Below, one piece after another: positions 7,821 through 16,453 of a stretch of DNA of 38,345 nt (position 1 is the first letter of the stretch; the number at the start of each line of letters is the position of its first letter). The notes under the pieces are model-generated. The model was not told where the DNA came from, did not search any database, and saw nothing but the letters and a program-made list of their open reading frames with translations. The stretch comes from an uncultured Phascolarctobacterium sp. (lineage in GTDB: Bacteria; Bacillota; Negativicutes; Acidaminococcales; Acidaminococcaceae): positions 1 through 38,345 of the forward strand of contig CAMFET010000002.1 of the NCBI GenBank assembly GCA_945949475.1, written 5' to 3'. Made by a program: the position numbers and the translations under genes.

Positions 7821-8111
7821 CTATCCGCCTATAAAAACATCACCACTGCCTTCTGCCACGCTACCGCCACAGCTTACAGGATCGCCAATGCGCCCTGCAG
7901 GTCTACCATTGATAAAGACGGTAGAACTGCCAGCCGCTATAACTCCACTGTGACTAGGATGAGCAACACAACTATGAGGATCATAGCTATCATTCACCCG
8001 TCCTGCCCCTCTGCCATTAATATAAACATTATCGCTGGCAGAAGTCAGCGCAGTAGGCGGGCATGCATCATGCCCGGTATCGTTATCATTCAATCTAGTT
8101 GCTGCTGGCAT
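7821..8111 (-). CDS. PAAR-domain spike tip protein
   Basis: 96 aa behind GGAGG. Repeated motifs of the form VYINGRGAGRVNDS and VFINGRPAGRIGDPVSCGG, with conserved His and Cys residues, mark a PAAR domain that caps the central spike and binds a metal ion. It follows gpV, its expected partner. The C-terminus carries no toxin extension. Confidence 0.88.
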   Translation of the reverse strand: MPAATRLNDNDTGHDACPPTALTSASDNVYINGRGAGRVNDSYDPHSCVAHPSHSGVIAAGSSTVFINGRPAGRIGDPVSCGGSVAEGSGDVFIGG

Positions 8112-8128
8112 TTTGCCACCTCCATAAG

Positions 8129-8533
8129 CTAGTTGATAAAGACATTAGCGCCCTTAATTGTGATGTTCCCCTTGGCTATTATTTCAATATTGCCTTTGCT
8201 GTAGCGCACAAAGGAGCCATCAGCAAAAGTTATGCTGCGCACGGCAGGGTCGCTTTCCACGGGTGTATCTACATCGCTGTAAAATGCCCCCATGATAAAG
8301 CCCTCTTTAAGGCCCTGCCCGCTGGTATTAGGAAGAAAAATACACAGCACCTGGGTATCCACTTCCGGCAGCCAATAGCCTCTTGTTTCCTTGCTTCCCA
8401 TAACTAGCACGGGAAGCCATTGTGATACAAGGTTTTCCTGTTCGCCAAAGGTCACGCGGGCCCTACATGACTGCCCGTCCACCGCCGATACCTTGCCGAT
8501 ACGGATAATATTTTTTAAGATGTTAGTATCCAT
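8129..8533 (-). CDS. V: Baseplate spike protein V
   Basis: 134 aa. The ATG at 8533 is chosen because AGGAG sits 8 nt upstream; the longer frame from 8629 lies wholly inside gene D. An OB-like N-terminal part (VSAVDGQSCRARVTFGEQ) precedes GYWLPEVDTQVLCIFLPN. A C-terminal beta stretch, RYSKGNIEIIAKGNITIKGA, gives the trimeric spike shaft seen in P2 gpV. It overlaps D by 11 bp. Confidence 0.87.
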   Translation of the reverse strand: MDTNILKNIIRIGKVSAVDGQSCRARVTFGEQENLVSQWLPVLVMGSKETRGYWLPEVDTQVLCIFLPNTSGQGLKEGFIMGAFYSDVDTPVESDPAVRSITFADGSFVRYSKGNIEIIAKGNITIKGANVFIN

Positions 8534-9581
8534 CAAGACATCTCCTGACCTCAATATCAGTGTTATAGCCACTGCTGCCGGCACTGTGTGTTGCTCTCGT
8601 GATGATATATTTTCCATCAAAGCGACCATATCCGCTCAGCATTACATTTACCGCTGCCAAAAGGCCAATGTTGCCCAAGACGCTAAAGCTACCAGTTATC
8701 TCATTGCAATTCTTTTCGCGGAGCTTCTTCTTTGCCAAGCGCTCAGCGTCGGCGACAGTGTCAACCTGTTCGTTAATCTCTAAGACCTTTCCGGACTCCT
8801 TTTGAGGGTCTTTAAAGGTTGCCTCTAGTATCTGTTTGGTTTTGCCTTGCTGGTACTTTACATGGCAGGCCTTGTAAATATCTCTGATTTTACTCTTGAG
8901 ATTCCAGGACTGTATGGCGGTCACAGTAGTTCCCCCACTGCTAGGCATGCCCAGATAGGGCTTAATAATGGTATAAGCTGGCTCTGCCTTTTCGTAATCC
9001 GACTCGTCGAATATAACTACTTGCTTATTACATATCTTGAGGGCTAAGCCGTGGTCCTTGCAGAGCTTCAGCAAAAAGCCTAGATCGGATTCTTCAGTTT
9101 GCTCTACTCGGTCAATTTGGGGATTGTACTCCACGTCGTAAGCAAGCTCTAGGCCAGCCCCCACGGCCACATCATTAGCAATACGCTTAAGCTCCGCCTT
9201 TTCCCAGCTGCGAGTGTGTTCGCTCCCACGCAGATTATTGTCATCGGGTATGCTGACAGCTTTTATCTGCACCTCGCTGGGATTTCCTTGGCAAGTAATC
9301 TCATCAATCTCAAAGAGCCCAACATGGCTAGACACTGTGCTAACACTTCCATCCCATTTATAGAGAACAAATGTCACGTCTAGTGTAGCTCCTTTTTCGG
9401 GGAGCCAGCTTGATTGCCATAGCCCATCTTTATCCATGAGCGTTATCTGCAAATCATCGGCCTCTCCAGACATATTATCCGTGTAATTGATGCTCTTGAG
9501 ATAGGGCTCAAGGTAGCTGGATATGTCTTTGCCATCGTATTTTACAAGCGCTTGGAACTTTCTAGCGTTGATATCAACCAT
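8523..9581 (-). CDS. D: Late control protein D (baseplate hub)
   Basis: 352 aa from the ATG at 9581; a GTG 15 nt upstream is less likely because the GGAGG site overlaps it. It reads ISSYLEPYLKSINYTDNMSG early, then RSWEKAELKRIANDVAVGAG and EESDLGFLLKLCKDHGLALK. These are typical of the gpD/gp27-like hub family on which the spike sits. D follows X and precedes V, as in other contractile-tail phages. Confidence 0.9.
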   Translation of the reverse strand: MVDINARKFQALVKYDGKDISSYLEPYLKSINYTDNMSGEADDLQITLMDKDGLWQSSWLPEKGATLDVTFVLYKWDGSVSTVSSHVGLFEIDEITCQGNPSEVQIKAVSIPDDNNLRGSEHTRSWEKAELKRIANDVAVGAGLELAYDVEYNPQIDRVEQTEESDLGFLLKLCKDHGLALKICNKQVVIFDESDYEKAEPAYTIIKPYLGMPSSGGTTVTAIQSWNLKSKIRDIYKACHVKYQQGKTKQILEATFKDPQKESGKVLEINEQVDTVADAERLAKKKLREKNCNEITGSFSVLGNIGLLAAVNVMLSGYGRFDGKYIITRATHSAGSSGYNTDIEVRRCLDGY

Positions 9582-9583
9582 CT

Positions 9584-9787
9584 TTATCGCCTCCACGGCG
9601 GTAGGTTAGAAGTTTCGGGAGCAGTATACTCAGGTACCTGCAGCACAATGTTGGCTGGAAATACAACGACATCAGCGTATTCCTGATTGGCTTCCAACAG
9701 GGTATTCATTCCAAGCTCGCTCCCGTATACCTTATAGGCAATAGAATCCCACATGTCACCTTGGACTGTAGTGTAGGTATTAAGCAT
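9584..9787 (-). CDS. X: Tail protein X (LysM-like)
   Basis: 67 aa. TYTTVQGDMWDSIAYKVYG is the short LysM-like fold of P2 gpX, ending with VLQVPEY. It overlaps the tape measure stop by 8 bp. It probably links the hub to the tail tube. Confidence 0.85.
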   Translation of the reverse strand: MLNTYTTVQGDMWDSIAYKVYGSELGMNTLLEANQEYADVVVFPANIVLQVPEYTAPETSNLPPWRR

Positions 9788-12170
9788 AGCTTACCCTCCT
9801 TTGTTGGTTTCGTAGCTCCTCCAGCATTCTCTTGAACTTAGCCATTTCGTCATCAAGGACTTGGCGAAGCTTTTGCTCATCGGTATTGCCTTGAATGGTA
9901 ATGTTAGGAGCAAAGGTGGCGTTTATTTCTCCATTACCAACTCCTAATGGATTGCCCATAATCTTGTTGGTCTGAGCTAGCAGTCCAATATTGCGAGCGT
10001 TGGGAGTATGTGGTATAGCTGATTCACCACTGTTTTCCGCAAAAGTTGTAAGGAATGCCCCTTTACCGTAAATGCCACCGGTAGCATTTTGGGCTACATT
10101 CGGAGTGTTGCCAACGGTATTTTGAGCAAGTATGTTGACCTTGCCAAAAATAGGCGTGCTTAAAAACTTTTGAATGCTATCCCATTTATCCTTGAGCCAT
10201 GTAAAAGCCTCGTTCAACTTGTTTTTGATACCATCAACGAATTGTTGGAGAGCTTCACTTGGGCTATTCCATAAGGTTATAAACCATTGCTTAACCATAT
10301 CCCAATTAGCAATTAGGGCTGTACCTGCTGCTATTGCCCATCCAATAGGCCCTGAAATAAACATGAGTGTATTTGCTGTGGGACTATCCCATAGGTTGGA
10401 GAAGAATTGTTTTACAGTGTCCCAATTTGTGTATAGGGCATAACCAGCAGCAATCAGGCCCGCTACGCCAGCTATAACCAATCCAATAGGATTTGCACTC
10501 ATAGCTGCGTTCCAAGCCCACTGAGCTATTGTCCATGTTTTTGTTGCAACTGATGCCGCCAGTGTTACGCCCTTATGAATAATGATTCTAGCAGTTTGTA
10601 CACCAAGGCTACCTGCCTTAATGGCAGCATTCCAAGCCCATTGTGCTGCAGTCCATGTTTTAGTTAATATAATCGATGCTTTTGTTGCTATATTGTGAGT
10701 AAATATGTATTGCTTTACTGACACAAATGCTAATTGGACTCCATTTATTGCTAATTTAACTCCATTAAATACCCAAGCAACCATATTAGCTGCTGCACCA
10801 AGGGCTGTTATAGCAGCCACAGAAGCAACTCCTGTGCCTATAAACTTGCTGTTTCTATTGATATAATCACCGAGAGTTTTACTTGCAGGAGCCATTTCGT
10901 TAAGTAAGTACCTAAAGCTAGGTATCATGCCATTGCCTATGCTTGTCATAACTGCATTAAACTCATTTTTCATTAAAGTCAGCTGGTTAGCAGTAGTTTC
11001 AGCTTTTGTATTAAACTCTTCCTGCATACTTCCAGCATATTGAGTTTTGTCGGCCACTAGACCAAAGTTTTTCTCTAAAGCCTTAATATTTGATAACAAT
11101 GGTGCAATAGCGCCTATTGACTCTTTGCCAAATAATTGTTGAAGAGTAGAAGCCTGCTCTTCTTTGCTTAGTGATTTTATAGCATTCAATACATCCATAA
11201 TGGCTCCCTTTGCATCAACTTGCATTCTTTTGGCCATATCTTGTGAATCAAGGCCAAGTCTAGCAAATGCTGCACTTTGGGACTTTGTAGCACCTTCACC
11301 CGCTACCATGGTAAGTATGAAATTTTTAATACCAGTCGCAGCTACTTCAGACTGAACACCAGAACCTACTAGGCTAGCGCCCAATGCGGCAATCTCTCCA
11401 GATGCCACACCACCAACAGAACCTAAAGGTCCAATCCTTGTTACTACATCAGAAATAAGAGGAGCGGAAGCTGCTGTTTTGTTGCTTAAGTAGTTAATTT
11501 TATCTGCTAATTCAACTACTTGATTTTGGTCCATTTTAAAAGCTGTTCGCCACTTGGCCATCATTTCTCCAGCTTGGTCAGCCGTGATATCAAAAGCAGT
11601 TCCCATTTTTGCTGCTGATTTTGCAAAAGCTAGCAAATCTTCTCTTGCAATACCAGATTGTCCCCCGGCTGCAACTATACTAGCCAAGTCACTAGCAGCC
11701 ATCGGAATCGTTCTTGTTAATTCCAAAATATCTTTGTTCATTTGTTGGAACTGTTCTGGAGTTTCAAAGTCAACAACCTTTCTTACATCCGACATAGCAG
11801 CTTCGAATTGTATTGCCTGTATGAGGGGTTTAGAAAAACCATACGCAATTCCGCCAAGGCTCATCATATTGGCTTCATTTTTACTCATTGATGTTCGTCT
11901 TTGATTGAGCTTACCCTGAATTTTTAAATATTTTTGGGCATGCTCAGAAGCCTTTGCGTAATACTTATATGTTTGAGCTAAAACATTGTTGTAGCTCTTC
12001 GTGCTTAGTATGCCTTTTTTTGTTGCTTCAGCTGACATCTTAACAATTTGCGCATTGTTTCTTATTTTCTCGTTTAACAGCATAATTTGCGAAGACGCCG
12101 AAGAGAAAGCATTATTAAAATTGTTCTTTATTGCAGCCGCGATATGAAAACCAAAAACAAATTCTTTCAT
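9780..12170 (-). CDS. T: Tail tape measure protein
   Basis: 796 aa, ATG at 12170 with AAAGGAGA upstream. N-terminal coiled coil (1-120). Then the conserved tape-measure region: AMSDVRKVVDFETPEQFQQM, SDLASIVAAGGQSGI, SAPLISDVVTRIGPLGSVGG. Several hydrophobic segments follow (450-600) with a duplicated KTWTxAQWAWNAA motif. The C-terminus (790s) is charged. Length sets the tail length; by the usual rule of about 1.5 angstroms per residue the tail would be near 120 nm (inference). It lies just downstream of the E/E' chaperone gene. Confidence 0.92.
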   Translation of the reverse strand: MKEFVFGFHIAAAIKNNFNNAFSSASSQIMLLNEKIRNNAQIVKMSAEATKKGILSTKSYNNVLAQTYKYYAKASEHAQKYLKIQGKLNQRRTSMSKNEANMMSLGGIAYGFSKPLIQAIQFEAAMSDVRKVVDFETPEQFQQMNKDILELTRTIPMAASDLASIVAAGGQSGIAREDLLAFAKSAAKMGTAFDITADQAGEMMAKWRTAFKMDQNQVVELADKINYLSNKTAASAPLISDVVTRIGPLGSVGGVASGEIAALGASLVGSGVQSEVAATGIKNFILTMVAGEGATKSQSAAFARLGLDSQDMAKRMQVDAKGAIMDVLNAIKSLSKEEQASTLQQLFGKESIGAIAPLLSNIKALEKNFGLVADKTQYAGSMQEEFNTKAETTANQLTLMKNEFNAVMTSIGNGMIPSFRYLLNEMAPASKTLGDYINRNSKFIGTGVASVAAITALGAAANMVAWVFNGVKLAINGVQLAFVSVKQYIFTHNIATKASIILTKTWTAAQWAWNAAIKAGSLGVQTARIIIHKGVTLAASVATKTWTIAQWAWNAAMSANPIGLVIAGVAGLIAAGYALYTNWDTVKQFFSNLWDSPTANTLMFISGPIGWAIAAGTALIANWDMVKQWFITLWNSPSEALQQFVDGIKNKLNEAFTWLKDKWDSIQKFLSTPIFGKVNILAQNTVGNTPNVAQNATGGIYGKGAFLTTFAENSGESAIPHTPNARNIGLLAQTNKIMGNPLGVGNGEINATFAPNITIQGNTDEQKLRQVLDDEMAKFKRMLEELRNQQRRVSYA

Positions 12171-12196
12171 GCATTATTCTCCTTTCCGTTTTTATG

Positions 12197-12205
12197 TGGT
12201 ATAAT
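12197..12205 (+). promoter_or_regulatory. Extended -10 promoter of the plus-strand moron
   Basis: TGG-TATAAT is a perfect extended -10 element. The upstream -35 (TTCTCC, 17-bp spacing) is poor. It points away from the tail operon and overlaps the region just upstream of the tape measure ribosome site. Confidence 0.6.
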
Positions 12206-12265
12206 GTTAATAACATGTGTTCCCTATTTTCTGATAACCGGTCAATGTAAAGGATGGTGTTCACT

Positions 12266-12364
12266 ATGTTGGATTTTTTTGCTAGTATGGTATGCCTTGT
12301 AGGGATTATCGCAGCTCCTTTGGCCATAATTACTGAACTTTACGATATTTTCTTTGGTGATTGA
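12266..12364 (+). CDS. Small hydrophobic peptide, moron-like, antisense to the tail operon
   Basis: A 32-aa ORF starting MLDFFASMVCLVGIIAAPLA and ending in an acidic tail (DIFFGD). One membrane helix spans residues 4-23. AAAGGA lies about 11 nt before the ATG. It has its own extended -10 promoter and a hairpin terminator right after the stop, and runs opposite to all neighbouring genes, which is the definition of a moron. Possible roles: superinfection exclusion, a type I toxin-like peptide, or a membrane effector in the lysogen. The family is not recognised. Confidence 0.5.
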   Translation: MLDFFASMVCLVGIIAAPLAIITELYDIFFGD

Positions 12365-12373
12365 TTTGAGTAT

Positions 12374-12398
12374 CCGCCCATTATTGGGCGGCTTTTTT
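12374..12398 (+). terminator. Terminator of the moron
   Basis: CCGCCCA (12374-12380) pairs with TGGGCGG (12385-12391), followed by C and six T. It overlaps the stop codon of the frameshifted E' product on the other strand. Confidence 0.8.
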
Positions 12399-12802
12399 AT
12401 TTACCATATCTGCATACTGTACCAGCTCATCAAGATTAAGATTTAAGTAAAAGTTCAAAGGAGTGTATGTGGCCATGCACATAGCTAGAGCCAATTCTTT
12501 TATGGGCTTGGCATCTTTAATGCCTAGCCCAGCAAAAAATTTGCTACAGGCATTACCAAATTTCTAAAATCAGTAGCCGGCAAATCCTCAATTTCGTCTG
12601 CCAGCACGCCGATGAGCTTGCCTGCCACAATGGCTTGGAATGTCATGGAGAGGAATACGGAGGGAGTCTGGTCACCCTTCAATCTTGCCTCACGCTCTGC
12701 ATCAATCAGCTGTTTGCCAGTCAAGGAATTAAAGTCCAGCTTAACTTCCTTGGTTTCTTCACCTTTAATCATCAATGGTTTGCTCAATTTAATAGTTTCC
12801 AT
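12381..12802 (-). CDS. E: Tail assembly chaperone E+E' by -1 frameshift
   Basis: The 0-frame product (12524-12802) is 92 aa, METIKLSKPLMIKGEETKEV onward, ending VANFLLG and TAG. Just before the stop is AA-T TTT TTG (heptamer at 12539-12533), the same slippery sequence described for the P2 E/E' pair. A -1 shift reads on as AGLGIKDAKPIKELALAMCM and ends at 12381-12383, giving a 140-aa fusion. P2 E+E' is 142 aa. Both products normally chaperone the tape measure during tube assembly. The E' frame has no start of its own. Confidence 0.85.
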
Positions 12803-12831
12803 TTTGCTTCCTCCATTTCAATATTTGTATG

Positions 12832-12864
12832 TGCCCCTGGTCTTAAGCCAGGGGCATTGTTTTT
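12832..12864 (+). terminator. Plus-oriented hairpin with T-run after the tail tube gene
   Basis: TGCCCCTGG (12832-12840) and CCAGGGGCA (12848-12856) pair, then TTGTTTTT. On the minus-strand message the hairpin lies between tube and E genes without a U-run, so it more likely stabilises or processes that mRNA, or stops antisense transcripts. Confidence 0.6.
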
Positions 12865-13381
12865 ACGCTAGGCCCAGAGCCTCACGTACATCAGCCAGCC
12901 AATCTTCACCATCCACCTTGTAGATGTAGTTGAATTTATCCAGCTCAATAACATCTTTATCATCAAGGGTGACCTTGATGTAATTTACTTCCAAGGTATT
13001 GCTGCTACCAACGGAAGCGCCCATGTCCAGCTTGCCCATCTCAAATTTCTTGGGCACCCCACGAACTACAACCTTAAGCCTGCTGGTTTTAAATTTACCA
13101 GTGCTAGAGTCGTAAACCTGTTGAGCGCCACGTAAATCGAGGTTAACGCTTTCGGGTTTAGCCAGAAAGCTATTATCCTTGGTTACAGTGCGCCAATTGA
13201 GCTGCACCTCCATGGACTTAAAGTGGCCAATTACAGGGCTATCGATTTCGCCTGCAAGGCCAGCGCCTTTAACCGTATCGGTCACAGCATCAAAGGACGG
13301 CATGCTTACATCAGCAACACCGATAAGATCGGTGCCATCCTTGTAGACACGGAAATTAATTAATTTCTCAGGTACTTGCAT
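12863..13381 (-). CDS. FII: Major tail tube protein FII
   Basis: 172 aa. MQVPEKLINFRVYKDGTDLI and DVSMPSFDAVTDTVKGAGLA followed by GEIDSP match the P2 FII family, which polymerises into the inner tube. It lies directly after the sheath gene (13 bp gap), as in P2, and before E. Confidence 0.92.
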   Translation of the reverse strand: MQVPEKLINFRVYKDGTDLIGVADVSMPSFDAVTDTVKGAGLAGEIDSPVIGHFKSMEVQLNWRTVTKDNSFLAKPESVNLDLRGAQQVYDSSTGKFKTSRLKVVVRGVPKKFEMGKLDMGASVGSSNTLEVNYIKVTLDDKDVIELDKFNYIYKVDGEDWLADVREALGLA

Positions 13382-13394
13382 CGCTTACCCTCCC

Positions 13395-14840
13395 TTAGCT
13401 AAATAGTGTCTGGAAATAAGACGGGTCATACTCCAGAACATTCTCGATATCACGTGCAGCAGGGGACGGGCTCAAATAAGTATGGAACTTGATAATGCCA
13501 TCCATGAGGTTGGTAGTGGGGTTTTCGCTGTCGATAAACTCAACACGACCTCCCAAAATCTTTTCCTCCGCTGCCAAACCATTTAGGCGCATGTTTTCAC
13601 TGTCCAGAATGGTATGAATTAAGCGCTTGGTAATAGGCTTGTCTACTTTAGCCCAATAGGTTTGGATAAAGGTAGTACGATGCCAGATGAACATACGGCG
13701 GATGCAAATCATACTGTCTTTAACATCTGTATTAGAAGGGTAACATGCTGTGCGGTTACCCCAGCATTTCCAGCCACCGATAAAATTCAAAGCAGTTACG
13801 ATGCCTTGGCCATTCAAGTATGCTGCTTGCTCCGGTCCCAGAACTACCTCGGTACCATCCTCTAAGCAGGTGCCATTGATTTGCATTGCCTTATTGGACG
13901 GGCTTTCATTTGGCACGTCACCATTGTCGCTGTCAACAGTGGCCATTACACCCAAAACATGAGTAGACAGATGATAAATATCGTCACCCATACGCACCAT
14001 AGGCCAACATGCAACCTGTAGCGTATCGGTATAGTTATTATCATTCTTCCATTTAGCCACATCAGTATACTTCTTGACATCCTTGGTAGGAATGTCATTG
14101 AGGGTAATAGCAAGGAAATGGTTATTGATATTGCTTGCCTTTGCCTTCATAACAGCCGCAACTTCCGCATTATCGGTCCAGCCCGGTGCCAAAACAGCAC
14201 TAGGAACAAGGCCGAACAACGGGAATACACTATTCAATGTCTCCAACCCCTTAGCTTCACCAGTGGAAACATCGATGCCACCAATGATGTCATCAGCATC
14301 TACTGCAGTCGGGTCGAGCTCATCATAAGATACAAAAATGCTGGTTGCATCCTTTAGCTCGCCATCATCAAGTACAGTAATGATAAGATGCTCTTCATTA
14401 TCATAAGCAGCTTCATAGTCCACGCCCTCTTTGAGAGCTTGGCCAGCACTTGCTTTCTTCACAACCAAAGTTTCCAGCAATACGGCAGCCTCAACGCTGG
14501 CGATTTTGTTATTCAGCGGCACTTCAGTGTCGGTCACTACTGTTTTATGCACTGCCGGATCCACCACATTTACAAACACTACAGGAGCGCGGTTATAGAG
14601 AGCAAATTGGCTCTTGATTACCTCGCACAGAGTGTAATTTTTCCAATCATTACTGTAGCCTAAGGCTGCCACAGCTTCAGCGTAGGTATAGCACAATACA
14701 GGCTTATTTGCTTGTGCACGGTCAGTGGCTAAATGCACGGGAGCGGTACCAAATACAACCGGCAAGCACGCCGTACCATTGACAGGCGGCACAATGCTGG
14801 TGGGGATTTCGCTCACATGAATGCCATGCTTATAGGCCAT
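13395..14840 (-). CDS. FI: Tail sheath protein FI
   Basis: 481 aa. The start MAYKHGIHVSEIPTSIVPPV and later regions (LGPEQAAYLNGQGIVTALNF, WGNRTACYPSN, then FIWHRTTFIQTYWAKVDKPI) are standard for contractile sheath proteins of the P2 FI group. The length is slightly above that of P2, because of the 150-200 region. A contractile (myovirus-type) tail is therefore expected. Confidence 0.94.
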   Translation of the reverse strand: MAYKHGIHVSEIPTSIVPPVNGTACLPVVFGTAPVHLATDRAQANKPVLCYTYAEAVAALGYSNDWKNYTLCEVIKSQFALYNRAPVVFVNVVDPAVHKTVVTDTEVPLNNKIASVEAAVLLETLVVKKASAGQALKEGVDYEAAYDNEEHLIITVLDDGELKDATSIFVSYDELDPTAVDADDIIGGIDVSTGEAKGLETLNSVFPLFGLVPSAVLAPGWTDNAEVAAVMKAKASNINNHFLAITLNDIPTKDVKKYTDVAKWKNDNNYTDTLQVACWPMVRMGDDIYHLSTHVLGVMATVDSDNGDVPNESPSNKAMQINGTCLEDGTEVVLGPEQAAYLNGQGIVTALNFIGGWKCWGNRTACYPSNTDVKDSMICIRRMFIWHRTTFIQTYWAKVDKPITKRLIHTILDSENMRLNGLAAEEKILGGRVEFIDSENPTTNLMDGIIKFHTYLSPSPAARDIENVLEYDPSYFQTLFS

Positions 14841-14843
14841 GTT

Positions 14844-15107
14844 TTACACCTCCATATTTTTTGCTACTTCAGCATAATATTTGTGGAGAGGCGTGCCCGG
14901 CTTCTCCAATTCTTTTTCTGCCTCGTTTAGTTTGCCGATGGGCACAAATAATTTTGCAAGCTTGGGGCATCTTGAGAGCTCGCCCTCCAGATGGGAAGGC
15001 AAACCACCAATAAAGACACTATAACGAGGCAAGCGACCACAGCTCAACGCCGGGCCAATATAAATTAGTTTTTCAGACTTCGATGCTTTCGGCTCCGTAG
15101 TCGTCAT
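14844..15107 (-). CDS. Conserved small phage protein before the sheath gene
   Basis: 87 aa from ATG at 15107 (GAGGAGGGG upstream); the longer ORF from 15188 lacks a ribosome site. It contains YIGPALSCGRLPRYSVFIGG and a C-terminal charged helix. The same kind of short protein sits between the tail-completion and sheath genes in related Firmicutes prophages, as I recall. Function unknown; perhaps part of the tail neck. Confidence 0.6.
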   Translation of the reverse strand: MTTTEPKASKSEKLIYIGPALSCGRLPRYSVFIGGLPSHLEGELSRCPKLAKLFVPIGKLNEAEKELEKPGTPLHKYYAEVAKNMEV

Positions 15108-15555
15108 AATAAATCCCCTCCTCTTGAGGATGTCCAATCGTATAGATAGCCGTAATACTGCCCTGCCACTGCGGATAAGGCTGCTCATCAGCTATCTTTA
15201 CCTTAACAGGCAGCTCTAGCCTGCTGATGCCAGTCACACAACGGTGTTTTAGAATATACTGCCTGATATGCTCAAGCAGGTTAAAGAGGCTGCGCCAGCC
15301 GTCGGTTTTATCGTCATCGTAAATGCTGAAGCCAATCTCTACGGTGGCCGTGCTCAGCTTCTCGTCAGCAGTATCCTCAGCACTAATAACAAGAGCATAA
15401 ATAAATGACGCTGTTTCCTTCGAGTCGGTGCGGATGGGCGGGTAGCCAGCATAAACCTCAATTGGTATTTCACCAGTCTTTTGCATTGTGCAGTATTCCT
15501 TCACCGCGGCTCTTAAGAACTCTGCCAAATTATCCATAAGTGTAGTAATGGTCAT
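15073..15555 (-). CDS. Tail terminator/completion-like protein
   Basis: 160 aa. The alternation VEIGFSIYDDDKTDGWRSLF, NLLEHIRQYILKHR and VKVKIADEQPYPQWQGSITA resembles the fold of tail-terminator proteins that cap the tube at the head end. Position between the minor tail Z-like protein and the sheath supports this. The gene overlaps its downstream neighbour by 35 bp. The family is assigned by context and secondary-structure pattern only. Confidence 0.55.
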   Translation of the reverse strand: MTITTLMDNLAEFLRAAVKEYCTMQKTGEIPIEVYAGYPPIRTDSKETASFIYALVISAEDTADEKLSTATVEIGFSIYDDDKTDGWRSLFNLLEHIRQYILKHRCVTGISRLELPVKVKIADEQPYPQWQGSITAIYTIGHPQEEGIYYDDYGAESIEV

Positions 15556-16109
15556 TACTTACCTCCTAGCTTATTAAAGCGATAATCAATCTCGTGCAAG
15601 AAGCGCTTGTTCAGCGTATCCTCTGCCAAGGGCACCAGCTCAGCCATAACATTTTTAGATCCAAACATTTGAGGAACGCTTGGACCTCTAGGCACACGTA
15701 AGGGATACCTAGCATTGCGCTTTATCCTTTGCATAGCGCCTACAAAGCCTTTGAGCGACCTGCCAATAAAGAGCCCAGGGACCGGCTTGAGCGAGCCTTT
15801 CTTGAGCACCTGCACACGGACAGGGCCTTTCTTTCTTGGCCTTACCCTAAAGGCAGTGATAAGGTTGGCATTGCCTGTGCTGCTGATAACGCCACGCAGA
15901 TTGCTGCTGGAGGCTCTCTTGGTGGTCACCTTGCTCTTTATATCACGGGCCTTAATGGTGTAGTTCTCTCTAATGCTTTTGGATGTTTTGGCCTTAACAG
16001 TGGTTACAGTACGGTTGATGGCAGCTGCAGCAGCTGCTTTTATCGCCTTAGGGCTATTGCCCAACATGGTTTTGGCGTACTCAATGTTTTTGGCTTCGAT
16101 AGTAATCAT
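15555..16109 (-). CDS. Z: Minor tail protein Z-like
   Basis: 184 aa. A helical start (AKTMLGNSPKAIKAAAAAAI), then NRTVTTVKAKTSKSIRENYT and a basic Gly/Lys-rich core, as in the prophage minor tail protein Z family. It lies between the head-tail connector and the tail-completion gene, so a head-tail junction role fits. The sequence is strongly basic. Confidence 0.75.
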   Translation of the reverse strand: MITIEAKNIEYAKTMLGNSPKAIKAAAAAAINRTVTTVKAKTSKSIRENYTIKARDIKSKVTTKRASSSNLRGVISSTGNANLITAFRVRPRKKGPVRVQVLKKGSLKPVPGLFIGRSLKGFVGAMQRIKRNARYPLRVPRGPSVPQMFGSKNVMAELVPLAEDTLNKRFLHEIDYRFNKLGGK

Positions 16110-16453
16110 CGCTCATTACCTATTAGTTGAATAGTGAGCAAGCCCATATCCTCGTCACAGGCCTCCACCGTATATAGATTGCCGTCCAATTCAAAGGCCA
16201 TGCCAAAGACGGGAATGGATGGTAAATCCGCCGCCTTGCAGGTAACCATTACCCTGCTACCATACAGGCCAGGATATGCGTTATCGGCACTCAAGCCTAT
16301 GGATAATTTTTCAGCAGTAGACACATCCTGCACCACTGCCAAGCACTCCACGCCATTGAGATTATGAGCATCAGCGAACTCATTGCCGTTGATGAAGACG
16401 TTGGCGTTATCAGCAGCAATAATATCCTTAAAGCTTAATTCAGGGGTGCTCAT
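16106..16453 (-). CDS. Head-tail connector-like protein
   Basis: 115 aa, overlapping both neighbours by 4 bp. N-terminal FKDIIAADNANVFINGNEFA and DAHNLNGVECLAVVQDV, then beta-rich FELDGNLYTVEACDEDMGLL. This pattern is seen in small head-tail joining proteins that follow the capsid genes in lambda-like heads (FII position). Call rests on size, order and fold impression. Confidence 0.55.
   Translation of the reverse strand: MSTPELSFKDIIAADNANVFINGNEFADAHNLNGVECLAVVQDVSTAEKLSIGLSADNAYPGLYGSRVMVTCKAADLPSIPVFGMAFELDGNLYTVEACDEDMGLLTIQLIGNER

Noticed and set aside
12115..12327. 70-aa minus-strand ORF over the moron
   Set aside because: It overlaps the tape measure start and the ribosome site; the plus-strand 32-aa ORF with promoter and terminator explains the region better.
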